Shown here: positions 1 to 8,150 of the stretch, in pieces | Layout of the letters: the number at the start of each line of letters is the position of its first letter | How positions within the stretch are numbered: the stretch's first letter is position 1 | IMG/VR virus record: IMGVR_UViG_3300027749_003452 | Coordinates: 1-21,590 of that record | Strand: one strand, 5' to 3' | Length of the DNA: 21,590 nucleotides | Source: a virus | Notes under the pieces: model-generated | Told to the model about the DNA's origin: nothing | What the model saw: only the letters and a program-made list of their open reading frames with translations | Database searches by the model: none | Translations under genes and position numbers: made by a program

Positions 1-447
1 CAGGTACAACACATAACTTGCCACACTCGATCCACGTCCCACACCCCATATCACGTGATTGTCACGCATGACATCCACAAGATATTTCAAATAACGCAAC
101 AGGTCAAACAAGCCACGTTCTTGATACAACAGCAATTCATGCGCCACACGCTGTAGTTTCTCTTCTGTATCACACAGGCCGATCACAAGTTCTGCAATGT
201 CCAACTGCTTGTACTCCGCGGGCATGTGCCAGGTGCTTTGTTGCATGTCATCAAATGCCTGTTGGGCATTGGGTTCGGACCAGTAAGTGAACTCTGGCAC
301 ACGTTCTAGCCAATAGGCCGCGGCTTCCACATCCACAGTATCATCAACCAATGCACCTGAGACACTTTCAAGATCACGTCCTTGCATGATCAGTTCAAAC
401 AAGTCTGATTCATCAAGTATGATTTGTCCTACTGTGTCAGTTTTCAT
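1..447 (-). CDS. C-family DNA polymerase (Pol III alpha-like), N-terminal part, cut by the window edge
   Basis: The 149 codons seen begin at the ATG at 447 and run off the left edge. The last visible residues, about 134-149, read WGVGRGSSVASYVLYL. This matches the G-R-G-S palm motif of bacterial DNA polymerase III alpha subunits (DnaE/PolC, family C), preceded by a helical stretch (residues 98-130) that looks like the DnaE region leading into the palm. In host DnaE this motif lies after an N-terminal PHP domain of roughly 270 residues; here only about 136 residues precede it and no PHP histidine motifs are visible. It would therefore be a compact, PHP-less phage replicase. The start overlaps the upstream 199-aa gene by 11 nt, so translation is probably coupled. 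The catalytic aspartates should lie beyond the edge and were not seen. Confidence 0.7.
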   Translation of the reverse strand, partial: MKTDTVGQIILDESDLFELIMQGRDLESVSGALVDDTVDVEAAAYWLERVPEFTYWSEPNAQQAFDDMQQSTWHMPAEYKQLDIAELVIGLCDTEEKLQRVAHELLLYQERGLFDLLRYLKYLVDVMRDNHVIWGVGRGSSVASYVLYL

Positions 448-1036
448 TTTTGGTAAATTTTCCATACACCACTGTGTTGTCTGTTGTTGGCACAGTTTCT
501 TCTGGCCACATTAATCCGTATTCGATCCAGGCACTGGGCTTGACCTTGACCACGTTATCCGGCACAGGCTCCAGTTCAATGGTTTCATGTTGTGTTGTGG
601 ATTCATGCCACCACCCTGGGTTGGCAAAAGGACCTGATGCGTCTTCTTCATCGTGCATGTACCATACATCATCGCCTAGTGAGCTGGCAATATCCAACTG
701 TGCCACTGTCATACGACCTTCCATGATAGCATTGAACTTGTAGTATAACATCATTCCAATGATCTGGTCAACCGGTTCTTCAGGTAGGGTGGTAACATTC
801 ACGCCCATCATGGCAAACAGTTCAGCACGTTCTTGATTGGCCATGCTGATAAAAACTGTGTTGGCTATTTCGCCATGCACAAATGCCTTGATTCGATCTA
901 GTGCAATATTGGTACTGGCTGAATCTGCGGACTTGGTCAATAAATTAAGATTAATTTCATAACTGTTCATTTGAAGTTGCTCTTCAAAATAGATACCCGC
1001 CAAAAATTCCAAACTGTATTGTAGTCTAACGTTCAT
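437..1036 (-). CDS. conserved-type phage protein of unknown function (199 aa)
   Basis: This 199-residue acidic protein was not recognised. It is mixed alpha/beta in composition with no signal peptide or membrane segment. The central part (residues about 80-135) is rich in Met, Asp and Glu, and the C-terminal third is Pro/Glu/Val-rich with many Trp (for example GWWHE). Its ATG overlaps the stop of the 79-aa gene in an ATGA junction, and its own stop lies 11 nt inside the polymerase gene. It is thus the middle gene of a replication-linked operon and may be an accessory of the polymerase; that role is inferred from position only. Confidence 0.7.
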   Translation of the reverse strand: MNVRLQYSLEFLAGIYFEEQLQMNSYEINLNLLTKSADSASTNIALDRIKAFVHGEIANTVFISMANQERAELFAMMGVNVTTLPEEPVDQIIGMMLYYKFNAIMEGRMTVAQLDIASSLGDDVWYMHDEEDASGPFANPGWWHESTTQHETIELEPVPDNVVKVKPSAWIEYGLMWPEETVPTTDNTVVYGKFTKNEN

Positions 1037-1272
1037 TTGATGTTTATCTTGTTGTCAAAGTTGATTTGTTCGCCGTCGATCTTTTTGTAAGATTCCTGCA
1101 GGCGCGATTGATATTTGTTTTGAAACGTTTCAATGGCCATCCGCAATTGGTTACACAAGTGAGCATTGCCCATTCTTGTGGCTATGTTGAGTTTGTTTGA
1201 AAGTTCCGAAATCTTACTACCGAGTTCATCAATAGTGAGATCGTCAATATTACCAATTAAAGGATGTTCCAT
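1033..1272 (-). CDS. small phage protein, first gene of the polymerase operon (79 aa)
   Basis: This 79-residue protein is mostly helical, with a central heptad-like stretch (ISELSNKLNIATRMGN, residues 21-36) and a Lys/Asn-rich C-terminus. It is of a type I associate with conserved phage hypotheticals, and no function can be assigned. The ATG at 1272 lies only 6 nt after the -10 box of a consensus-like promoter, so the mRNA probably begins at or next to the start codon and there is no room for a Shine-Dalgarno site. Its stop overlaps the next gene by ATGA. Confidence 0.75.
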   Translation of the reverse strand: MEHPLIGNIDDLTIDELGSKISELSNKLNIATRMGNAHLCNQLRMAIETFQNKYQSRLQESYKKIDGEQINFDNKINIK

Positions 1273-1278
1273 GTTGCT

Positions 1279-1307
1279 AGTTTACACTATTACAACTGGA
1301 TTGTCAA
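1279..1307 (-). promoter_or_regulatory. sigma70-type promoter for the 79-aa/199-aa/polymerase operon
   Basis: On the minus strand a perfect -35 TTGACA (1302-1307) is followed by a 17-nt spacer and the -10 TAAACT (1279-1284). The first ATG of the operon starts 6 nt downstream at 1272, which places the predicted start of transcription at or within a base or two of the start codon. The stop of the 303-aa structural gene is 9 nt upstream of the -35. Confidence 0.7.
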
Positions 1308-1315
1308 GTGTTTTA

Positions 1316-2227
1316 TTAACCGAAGGTACAACCGTTGTTGCCAATGCAGAACCATTTGGAGTTGGTGTATTGCAAAGTGCATCCGGCACCAATTGTGGCA
1401 AATGTAAGAGTACCTGTACCGCTGGATTTCCAACCAGCATTGGTCACTGTGATAACCATGTTGCCTGAGGCAATGGCCACAGCACTGAACACTTTGATTT
1501 GTCCTTCTGCACCTGCGGCCAGGGTGCCTGTTTCGGCCGCGGCAGTTGTGAAATAACTGGTTGTGAGAGTTAAACTTGCAGCGCCACTGGCTGCCAAATC
1601 TTCACTGCCGGTCAAGAACAGTGGATTGGTAAATCTGTTTCTGGGCCTAGTGAGTTCGCTGAGGTAAATCGTAGTTCCGCCATCTTCAGTATGGAACTGG
1701 AATTCGTATGTGCCGGTTTCCTTAAAGGTAATCACATTACTGACGATACCCTGAATACCCAGCACTGATGCCGCACTGGCACTGGTCCCTACTGCGGCAG
1801 GTAGCGTTAATGTATATGCGGTACTGGTCACAGTAACTCGCACAATTACCCAGGCTTGTGTGCCCGAAGCGGGGAAATTGCTAAATGCTAGAGTAACACT
1901 GCCAGCAGTACTAAGAGTTTGATAATGTCCTGAAGCATAGTTGATGGTATTAGAACCTGACACTGAGCCCAGTGCAACTCGGGTAGCACCAAAATCCTGT
2001 ATGGTGGCATTGTATAACAAACTACCGCCCATATCGTTGTCTAATGTGGTTCCTGTCAGTGCAGATTTTAATACAACATTGTTCTGCAAATCAGTAATTT
2101 CGTTGGCTGCGGCCGTAAAGTTTGTTTTGATGTTGGTAAAGTTATCACGAAAACCTTGTGAGTTGTTGTCTTGTCCAGCGACCGGATACGATCCGTCGAT
2201 GTCATTGGGGTTAATTTGACTTGCCAT
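1316..2227 (-). CDS. phage tail/baseplate structural protein (303 aa)
   Basis: The first 45 residues carry a motif of the form GQDN..QGFRDNFTNIKTNF, a helical attachment motif I recognise from the N-termini of tail and baseplate proteins in large marine and freshwater phages. It resembles the N-terminus of the 88-aa protein encoded nearby. Residues about 95-190 are beta-rich with many Thr/Ser/Val. Residues about 215-303 (Ala/Thr/Gly-rich, ending in a Cys-containing tip) form a second beta-rich part. There is no enzymatic motif. A ribosome site AGGAC sits 9 nt before the ATG. It follows the 1368-aa protein by 14 nt and is probably co-transcribed with it. Structural role is a family-level judgement; adhesin or fibre tip is possible. 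Confidence 0.8.
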   Translation of the reverse strand: MASQINPNDIDGSYPVAGQDNNSQGFRDNFTNIKTNFTAAANEITDLQNNVVLKSALTGTTLDNDMGGSLLYNATIQDFGATRVALGSVSGSNTINYASGHYQTLSTAGSVTLAFSNFPASGTQAWVIVRVTVTSTAYTLTLPAAVGTSASAASVLGIQGIVSNVITFKETGTYEFQFHTEDGGTTIYLSELTRPRNRFTNPLFLTGSEDLAASGAASLTLTTSYFTTAAAETGTLAAGAEGQIKVFSAVAIASGNMVITVTNAGWKSSGTGTLTFATIGAGCTLQYTNSKWFCIGNNGCTFG

Positions 2228-2241
2228 TCTTTTTGTCCTAG

Positions 2242-5200
2242 TTATACCAATATATTGGCTTTGGGAAATACCAGATATTTATCATCACGATCTGTAGGAT
2301 CGTAAGTATCAACTGGTGATATAAATTTCATGCTACTTTCGTCGAATATAGTTTCACTGACACTAGATTCTACCACTGGTAACCAATTTATCAAAGTATA
2401 ACCGGGCGCTGGAGCAGATGGATAATAAAATTGCTCTCCAGCAAACCGCAATCCACGCTGAATTTGTACAAATTGTGACTGTGCGGTCATCTGAGTCGGG
2501 GTCAGTGTAACCAATCTAGTGGTAAAATCAACTGATATAGTGTAAACTGCCATGCGTTGATTTCCAAAATCTGCAGTCATTATGCCCACAGCTGAAGTTA
2601 ATGTTACAACATCACCGGGTATGCCATCCGCTGACGTTTCACTTACTGTAAAATAACGTGTGTTTGCTGTCATTGTTCCTGAACTGGTGCTGAGAGTTTC
2701 AAAGCCGCCGCCCAAGGTCAATGACACTTTGAACTGTGTTGAATTTATCACTGTCACATAGTAAGGTTGTGATTCTAATGACGCATTTAAAACATCAATC
2801 CCGCCAAACGTGTTGCCCGAAAACCAAACAATATCATCATTGGCTAAATTTGCGGTGCTGTTGCAGGTAATAATATTAGTGCCCGCTGTGGTTGCTGTGC
2901 AGGTCACTCCCACAATGGATTTCACATAATACACTTGTGTCAGCTGGTTAACACCATATTCTTGTATGCCACCAAATACATCGCCCGAAAACCAAACAGG
3001 ATCATTAACTGCCATACCCGTAGTTTCGATGGCTTTGATATAATCAGATCCAGAGATTGATTGGGTACAATCATAAAGATATCCACCAGGTATAGTATAA
3101 CTTTCATCAAACCAGGCTCCCGAAGTTTCGGTACTGTATCCAGTATCGTCATACAAATCAATATAATTTTGCCAGGCTTCATCGGGTGTGGCGTAAACAG
3201 TATTGGTATAGTACTGTTGTCTAACAAATATTAAAGTATTGCCATTTATACCCGACAGCTGCCCATCAAGCCCGCCTAATTCAGCAATGTATTCTAAGGT
3301 ACGATTATTAACATCTGCATAGGCCAATCTGGTAGCAATATCAACATAGCCAGCAAATGGCTTCGCACCTGACGCATATCTGTCAAATGTGGTCAACGTT
3401 GGTGTAGGAGCCCAATTTTGAGTTACTGTATCCCAGTTACGACTCAAGGTATGATCTAATATATATCGATCTACTTTAAAGTCAACTGCATTTAATTGAT
3501 TTTGAAATTGTGTTTGTATGTAATATGCAATTTGTGCGCCATGTCCTGGATTGGCATAGCATATGACCCAGGCTGGAGTAAAGCCCAATATTCGACCATC
3601 TGATTGCTTTGATGTCATCCACAATGGCAACTTTGATGATATCTGCCCCACAACATCAATCACCTGATCTCGCATGTTGACCAAACTGTTGGGGTACACT
3701 TGTGTGATTTCTGTACTGCCATCCGCAGGATCTACAAAAGCATAAGGTGTGTTTACAATTTTGTTCACACTGGCTCCTGAATTGTTCACCAGATTGTCAA
3801 TGATTTTGCTATACACAACTTCGTACACAACTTCCCCTGTGATAGGATCCACTGCCTGCGCTACATCAATTTCCCCCAACACAAGATTTTTCCAATAGTG
3901 ATTTAGATATAAACTTTCGATATACACATCCAACAGGTCCGGAGCAAGACCAAAAGCATGTTGATATGTCACGCGGCGTGCTTTGCCAAAATATGGATCA
4001 TTGGGTCTGTAAAGATATTCAGGATTAAAAATTTCTTCATTGTTTAACAAATTTTCAATAACCAAACGATCGTTAGCCGGCGGCATGGCCTGGATAGATA
4101 AATTTTGATAGGGCTTGTTGTAAGTATGCTTTACTTGCACTGTGAATGTTTTGTACACACTTACCACGTCTCGAATTCCAGTGGGTCGCATGACCGGGGT
4201 TAGTACTGCTCCGCTGCCGCCATACCCAGCCAATATTGTTAATGTGGCTGGACCAGTATATCCTGAACCAGTATCAGACAATGTGATATCAGTTATTGTG
4301 CCAGATTCCACGGTTACTTGACTCACTTGTGCTGCCACTGCACTGGCACCAACAGGAGTGCTGAATGCAAGAGCAGGAGTGTCGATACTGCTGTAGCCAA
4401 TTCCACCATTGTTTATTTCTACTTTTGATACATTATAAACAATTTGTTGAGTATCTTCTGCGTAGGCGTTCACCGTGAATGTAAACTTGGTGTCAAACGT
4501 GGTTTCTTGAATTGTAGCATTTCTTACTACCGTTTGCGTGGCATCAAATGTTGTGGTTCCAAGATCTATAGCAAATGTGTTAAAGGTTACCCGTCCGGAT
4601 AATTCACCAGTTGGCAATAGTTTTAGCCCTTGTGGTAACAAATTATACGCACCACTTTTTAGTCGATATTGCAAAGTCCTACCACCAACATTTATGGCCT
4701 GAATTGACAATAAACTGGTGGCGCCGTTTTCAATAACGCCCAAATCATACGGTGTGGTCCAAGTAACTTCGGCATTAATAGCTCCGGATATTTCCAATAC
4801 AAACGGATACGGATCACTGGCCACAACCAAGTTGGCAGTAACTGATCCAGCGGCCGTAGATAGTGCTACTGAAGAAGTAGCGTCAGGCTTAATGGCTACA
4901 GTGAACTCGGTTATACTCTCTAGTGAGAAAACATAATATACCTGTGTGGGGCTGGCTGTGATACCACCAAAACTAGTACCAGTGAATACAATAGGTTGTC
5001 CTATATTGATTTGTGCTGTGCTGTTGCAGGTAATAATATTAGTGCCAAATTCTGTAGCGGTACAAGAGATAGGATCCCCCACAAAGTCACTTTGATATAC
5101 TATGATGTTAAAACTGTAGTCAACCACCGTGACACCTTGGTCAGGAATATATCCATAGTACCATCCAGAAACAGGATCAAGTGTTAATCCTGGTGGCAAC

Positions 5201-6348
5201 CCGTAACCTTGATTTACTCCAATGGCATATTTGAGATCGGGCGTATCGTAATCGTTGCCAAGAAACTGATAAGCATAGTAATTGTCCCCACGAACTGTGC
5301 CAAGATCACTAGGTAAACCATTAATTAAAAACGGTGCTCTTTCTGTGGTCTCGTCTGCTGTGACTGTGGTGTTGTCAGCTGTGATCTGTGTGGTGTCAGC
5401 AGTAAGAGTACTGCGGTTATAAACAAAAAATTGAAAAGTTCTTAAATTACTTCCTTTGCCGTCAGTAACTTCAAGGGTAAATTGATAGTTTTTGTTGTTG
5501 CCCGGAGCAACAACAAAATCATATGGGTATGCATAAATGGGTGTGAGGTCGTAACCTGGTGGTTGGTCGATATTATCAACAGGTTTAATATATCCATACA
5601 GCAATCCGGTGGGGCTCAATGAGACGCCACCGGGTAATTCTCCCCCTGCTAATTTTACAATCACAGTATCCCCGGGATCATTGTTGGTATATGTAATTTG
5701 ATAATCTATTAGATCACCATCATAGTATGAACCAATACTACCAGCAGGGGTTATAAATTCTGGAGTTTGATTTCCTGTTACTGTGAGTGTGAACGTGCGA
5801 TCTCGAATGCGATCAATAGTTTCGTCTTGGTTTTCTGTGTAAGCTCTAAGTGTAAATTTGCTGGTAACATCGCGATTGACATTATATGGTACTCCTTGTA
5901 AACTGGCCAAAGCCTCTGGTATTCCCACAATCAACCCATTAGCTGAACATTGTATTCCGGCAGGCAATGAACCTGCAATTATTAAATAATAAACTGATGG
6001 CCTGAATACAGCGGTCATAGATCCAGTTTCAGTCGTTAACTCCACAGGAGAAGTTCCTCCATAAGCAGCATTAATTCTAAATTGTGTACTGCTAATTACG
6101 TCTAACACATAGTATTCTACATAAGGACTGATGCCACCAAACACAGTTCCAGTAAACATCACAAAAAGTTCAGGGTATATTCCTTCGGTGCTGGTGCAAG
6201 TAATAACATTTGTTCCTGCAGTAGTAGCAGTACACGTGGGTGTGTTTGGCAACGGATCAGTAGTTACCAACATGGTATTCTGATAAAAAATCCCCTCAGG
6301 TATAGTACCTAAACTACCAGCTGGGGTGATCCACACAGGTTGACTCAT
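2242..6348 (-). CDS. giant repeat-rich tail/baseplate or fibre protein (1368 aa)
   Basis: This is the largest gene of the window, almost all beta-rich. Two kinds of internal repeats are visible. (a) Four Ig-like (He_PIG/dystroglycan-type) signatures of the form LPxGLxLxxxGxLxG lie near residues 127-144, 235-254, 383-401 and 571-586, three of them with a preceding TPxxLGxIxxG strand (residues 8, 200 and 531). (b) Four copies of a CTAT..GTNxITCxST...xFxGxxFGGI...YYV...TQFxV...GSMTA module lie near residues 38-113, 428-505, 1098-1145 (partial) and 1149-1228. Residues 645-720 hold two GxGY-type beta repeats, and about 740-1090 a distinct non-repeat region rich in Tyr and Asn. No hydrolase motif was seen. 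It follows the 88-aa tail protein by 9 nt without an obvious Shine-Dalgarno site. Role as a long fibre or baseplate scaffold in host attachment is inferred. Confidence 0.85.
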   Translation of the reverse strand: MSQPVWITPAGSLGTIPEGIFYQNTMLVTTDPLPNTPTCTATTAGTNVITCTSTEGIYPELFVMFTGTVFGGISPYVEYYVLDVISSTQFRINAAYGGTSPVELTTETGSMTAVFRPSVYYLIIAGSLPAGIQCSANGLIVGIPEALASLQGVPYNVNRDVTSKFTLRAYTENQDETIDRIRDRTFTLTVTGNQTPEFITPAGSIGSYYDGDLIDYQITYTNNDPGDTVIVKLAGGELPGGVSLSPTGLLYGYIKPVDNIDQPPGYDLTPIYAYPYDFVVAPGNNKNYQFTLEVTDGKGSNLRTFQFFVYNRSTLTADTTQITADNTTVTADETTERAPFLINGLPSDLGTVRGDNYYAYQFLGNDYDTPDLKYAIGVNQGYGLPPGLTLDPVSGWYYGYIPDQGVTVVDYSFNIIVYQSDFVGDPISCTATEFGTNIITCNSTAQINIGQPIVFTGTSFGGITASPTQVYYVFSLESITEFTVAIKPDATSSVALSTAAGSVTANLVVASDPYPFVLEISGAINAEVTWTTPYDLGVIENGATSLLSIQAINVGGRTLQYRLKSGAYNLLPQGLKLLPTGELSGRVTFNTFAIDLGTTTFDATQTVVRNATIQETTFDTKFTFTVNAYAEDTQQIVYNVSKVEINNGGIGYSSIDTPALAFSTPVGASAVAAQVSQVTVESGTITDITLSDTGSGYTGPATLTILAGYGGSGAVLTPVMRPTGIRDVVSVYKTFTVQVKHTYNKPYQNLSIQAMPPANDRLVIENLLNNEEIFNPEYLYRPNDPYFGKARRVTYQHAFGLAPDLLDVYIESLYLNHYWKNLVLGEIDVAQAVDPITGEVVYEVVYSKIIDNLVNNSGASVNKIVNTPYAFVDPADGSTEITQVYPNSLVNMRDQVIDVVGQISSKLPLWMTSKQSDGRILGFTPAWVICYANPGHGAQIAYYIQTQFQNQLNAVDFKVDRYILDHTLSRNWDTVTQNWAPTPTLTTFDRYASGAKPFAGYVDIATRLAYADVNNRTLEYIAELGGLDGQLSGINGNTLIFVRQQYYTNTVYATPDEAWQNYIDLYDDTGYSTETSGAWFDESYTIPGGYLYDCTQSISGSDYIKAIETTGMAVNDPVWFSGDVFGGIQEYGVNQLTQVYYVKSIVGVTCTATTAGTNIITCNSTANLANDDIVWFSGNTFGGIDVLNASLESQPYYVTVINSTQFKVSLTLGGGFETLSTSSGTMTANTRYFTVSETSADGIPGDVVTLTSAVGIMTADFGNQRMAVYTISVDFTTRLVTLTPTQMTAQSQFVQIQRGLRFAGEQFYYPSAPAPGYTLINWLPVVESSVSETIFDESSMKFISPVDTYDPTDRDDKYLVFPKANILV
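2665..2904 (-). repeat. internal module copy 4 of the 1368-aa protein (residues 1149-1228)
   Basis: Full copy of the CTAT..GTNIITCNST..FSGxxFGGI..YYV..STQFKV..GTMTA module. It directly follows a partial copy and is the closest match to copies 1 and 2. Confidence 0.75.
2855..2883. repeat. 29-bp exact direct repeat, copy A
   Basis: A 29-bp stretch is identical to 5018-5046. It encodes the GTNIITCNST core of module copy 4. Both flanking bases differ, so the identity ends sharply. Confidence 0.85.
2914..3051 (-). repeat. internal module copy 3 of the 1368-aa protein (partial, residues about 1100-1145)
   Basis: It keeps the ...PVWFSGDVFGGI...TQVYYVKSI part but lacks the CTAT..ITC beginning and the TQF..GSMTA end, and is fused directly to copy 4. 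This suggests a decayed tandem duplication. Confidence 0.6.
4834..5067 (-). repeat. internal module copy 2 of the 1368-aa protein (residues 428-505)
   Basis: Full copy with CTATEFGTNIITCNST, FTGTSFGGI, YYVFS, EFTVAI and GSVTA. It is inserted between the third and fourth Ig-like signatures. Confidence 0.75.
5018..5046. repeat. 29-bp exact direct repeat, copy B
   Basis: Identical to 2855-2883 over 29 bp, within module copy 2. A diverged third version lies near 6185-6215 in module copy 1. Confidence 0.85.
6010..6237 (-). repeat. internal module copy 1 of the 1368-aa protein (residues 38-113)
   Basis: Full copy with CTATTAGTNVITCTST, FTGTVFGGI, YYVLD, STQFRI and GSMTA, located just after the first TPAGSLG strand. 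Confidence 0.75.
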
Positions 6349-6357
6349 AGTTTTACG

Positions 6358-6624
6358 TTACCAAGGTGAAGTGCTAAATGCAACTCGATACCAAATCACA
6401 GAAGTAGCATCATATGCATAAATGCACACATACAAGTATGTCTCGTCAAACGCAATCATCCCGGGTAGGTCACCTTCTTGTCCTGCAGGTGATGCTGGAG
6501 GATCCACTTGAACCCGGTTATAGAGTTCAGTAAAATTATCATTGATCCACCCAAACGCTGTGCGTAATGGAGTACCTTGACCATCATTGGCTACATCGCC
6601 GATATTAATTATTTGCTGTGTCAT
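6358..6624 (-). CDS. small tail/baseplate structural protein (88 aa)
   Basis: The N-terminus (INIGDVANDGQGTPLRTAF, then INDNFTELYNRV) is a widespread N-terminal motif of phage tail-fibre and baseplate subunits, of the general form N.GD..NDG.G.PLR.AF..IN.NF.EL. The remaining 50 residues form a short beta-rich tail ending in Pro-Trp. It is short for such a protein and may be an adaptor. It is the first gene of the minus-strand structural operon. A hexamer TAAATA lies 18 nt upstream of the ATG, and AGGACTGCAAT gives a plausible ribosome site. Confidence 0.75.
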   Translation of the reverse strand: MTQQIINIGDVANDGQGTPLRTAFGWINDNFTELYNRVQVDPPASPAGQEGDLPGMIAFDETYLYVCIYAYDATSVIWYRVAFSTSPW

Positions 6625-6712
6625 ATTGCAGTCCTGTTGCTGTATTTACCAAATACTACATGGCTGAACGCTAACTTGATATGTTACTAAATACACTGAT
6701 TCGGAGAGATCA

Positions 6713-7102
6713 ATGTCATATATTATTAACAATAGTCGTGGGCAATTACTAGTGGTTGTACCAGATGGTACAGTAAACACCACTGCCACAGATCTTTATT
6801 TGGTAGGGCGAGCCATAACAGATTACGGTACCTACGAAAACGAAAACTACGTATATTTGTTGGAGAATTTTGCCAATTCAACTGCACCATTGCAACCAAT
6901 TTTGGGGCAACTTTGGTACAACAGCGACACAGATGTCCTGTCAGCGTACAGTACTGCAAATACCTGGGTGTCTTTGGCCAGTACTGCAAGTCCTGCATTT
7001 ACCGGGACTCCCACAGCACCTACTGCGGCACCGGGTACCAATACTACACAAATTGCTACTACAGCATTTGTGACAGCGGCCATTGCAGCCGCGTTGGCTT
7101 AG
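6713..7102 (+). CDS. tail-fibre-like structural protein on the plus strand (129 aa)
   Basis: Residues 1-90 ([10 protein letters not shown], then [13 protein letters not shown] and [17 protein letters not shown]) match an N-terminal structural domain recurrent in T4-like marine phage proteins, in which a Q-L-W-Y motif is diagnostic. Residues 95-129 ([20 protein letters not shown] then TTAFV) are the familiar tail-fibre stalk repeat ending in an Ala-rich helix. The start is well supported by GGAGAG placed 6 nt upstream. The gene is divergent from the other structural genes. Its TAG stop overlaps the stop of the convergent ErpA-like gene by 4 nt. A minimal fibre or whisker-like subunit is likely. 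Confidence 0.8.
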   Translation: MSYIINNSRGQLLVVVPDGTVNTTATDLYLVGRAITDYGTYENENYVYLLENFANSTAPLQPILGQLWYNSDTDVLSAYSTANTWVSLASTASPAFTGTPTAPTAAPGTNTTQIATTAFVTAAIAAALA

Positions 7103-7419
7103 ACTGAAAAACTTGACCCGCAACCGCAAGTGGTTTGCGCTTGAGGATTAGTGATCACAAATTGACTGCCCTGCAAGTCTTCTTTGTAGTTGATTGATGC
7201 ACCTTCTAGGTATTGCATGCTGATCGAGTCAACTACTAATTTTACATCTTCATAAGCAAAGTCAAAATCGTCCTCGTTCTTGACTTCTTCAAATGTGAAT
7301 CCATAACTCATGCCCGAGCATCCGCCACCTTGCACAAACACTCTCAGCATGAGATTGGGGTTGCCTTCTTCAGCAACAAGTTCACGTAATTTTGCCACAG
7401 CACCGGTTTCTAGTATCAT
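7099..7419 (-). CDS. erpA: A-type iron-sulfur carrier, ErpA/IscA family (106 aa)
   Basis: Full-length A-type carrier (HesB/IscA fold). It has the three invariant cluster-ligand cysteines: Cys34 in [11 protein letters not shown], and Cys98 and Cys100 in [11 protein letters not shown] at the C-terminus. The [18 protein letters not shown] and [19 protein letters not shown] blocks fit ErpA better than IscA or SufA. ErpA-type proteins hand [4Fe-4S] or [2Fe-2S] clusters to apo-enzymes in the cytoplasm. It is the last gene of a nine-gene operon, overlapping the SGNH-like gene by ATGA. In this phage its clients could be the radical SAM protein or the host's Fe-S enzymes (inference). Confidence 0.92.
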   Translation of the reverse strand: MILETGAVAKLRELVAEEGNPNLMLRVFVQGGGCSGMSYGFTFEEVKNEDDFDFAYEDVKLVVDSISMQYLEGASINYKEDLQGSQFVITNPQAQTTCGCGSSFSV

Positions 7420-8150
7420 ATTTTTCCTTGTGTATTAATTGTATTTACAAATTCTTTTGCTAGATTATAATTAGCACTTGACCCACAATGCATTAAATCT
7501 CTAGCATTGCCAATATCCCAAAAATTGTCGAATAAGTTATAATAAAATGGTACATTATGTTTGTTGCAAATATTTTGCATTGCTGATAAATTTTTACGCC
7601 TATTTAATTCGCTGTTTTGATCATGCAACAAGTATTGTTGTTGATATTTTTTCAACCAATGTGGCACATCACACTGTGGTAAAATACTTAACCAATTGCT
7701 GGAGGTGGCAGCAAAAATCTCATACCTAGAAATGCTAGGAACAGCACATGCTACAAATTGAATATTAAGATGTTCAATCCAATATTCAAGAAATCGGTAA
7801 CAGGTATCTAGTGCCGCGCCGCCACTTCCAAGATTCCAAATTTTTTGTCCCAACATTTTTTCTAATTGTTTAGGCCATGTATCATCAGCGTGAATTCCTA
7901 TACCCTGCGTAAGACTACATCCTAGTGCCAAACCAGCAGGTTGTTGATCAAATTCATCATCTCTAAATCCTTCGCTATTGAATTTATAAATTATGTCAGT
8001 GCCAATCCACCCTAGATTTTTGAGTCTTTCATAGGTTGTTTTGTCCGCACAGTTTGTTTTAAAATTTTGCTCAGTGTCTCCATGTCCACTCCATTTTTGA
8101 GTAGTTGATGCATAAATTTGATTGATATGATACGGGCCAGTATAAGGCAT
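7416..8150 (-). CDS. SGNH-like hydrolase family protein (244 aa)
   Basis: Residues 73-86 ([14 protein letters not shown]) have the look of SGNH block I, with Ser79 as the candidate nucleophile but GCS instead of the classical GDS. Residues 106-114 (WNLGSGGAA) fit the block II glycine. Residues 218-221 (DLMH, followed by CG) fit the catalytic Asp-His pair of block V. The Asn of block III is not obvious. An N-terminal region of about 60 residues with [10 protein letters not shown] before block I is common in cytosolic SGNH-like proteins of marine phages and surface-glycan loci. There is no signal peptide. The gene is visibly richer in A+T than its neighbours, suggesting separate acquisition. 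Substrate is unknown; an esterase acting on an acyl or acetyl group is the family expectation. Confidence 0.65.
   Translation of the reverse strand: MPYTGPYHINQIYASTTQKWSGHGDTEQNFKTNCADKTTYERLKNLGWIGTDIIYKFNSEGFRDDEFDQQPAGLALGCSLTQGIGIHADDTWPKQLEKMLGQKIWNLGSGGAALDTCYRFLEYWIEHLNIQFVACAVPSISRYEIFAATSSNWLSILPQCDVPHWLKKYQQQYLLHDQNSELNRRKNLSAMQNICNKHNVPFYYNLFDNFWDIGNARDLMHCGSSANYNLAKEFVNTINTQGKI

Noticed and set aside
4718-5187. Open frames on the plus strand inside the 1368-aa gene
   Set aside because: They are antisense to a long, clearly coding repeat protein, have no ribosome sites and no recognisable sequence.
2665-6237. Spaced repeats that could suggest a CRISPR array
   Set aside because: The repeats are few, diverged, hundreds of bases apart and in frame within one coding sequence.
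6726-7083. Several open frames on both strands within the 129-aa tail gene
   Set aside because: They come from the low-complexity Ala/Thr-rich codons; only the plus-strand frame from 6713 has a ribosome site and known tail motifs.
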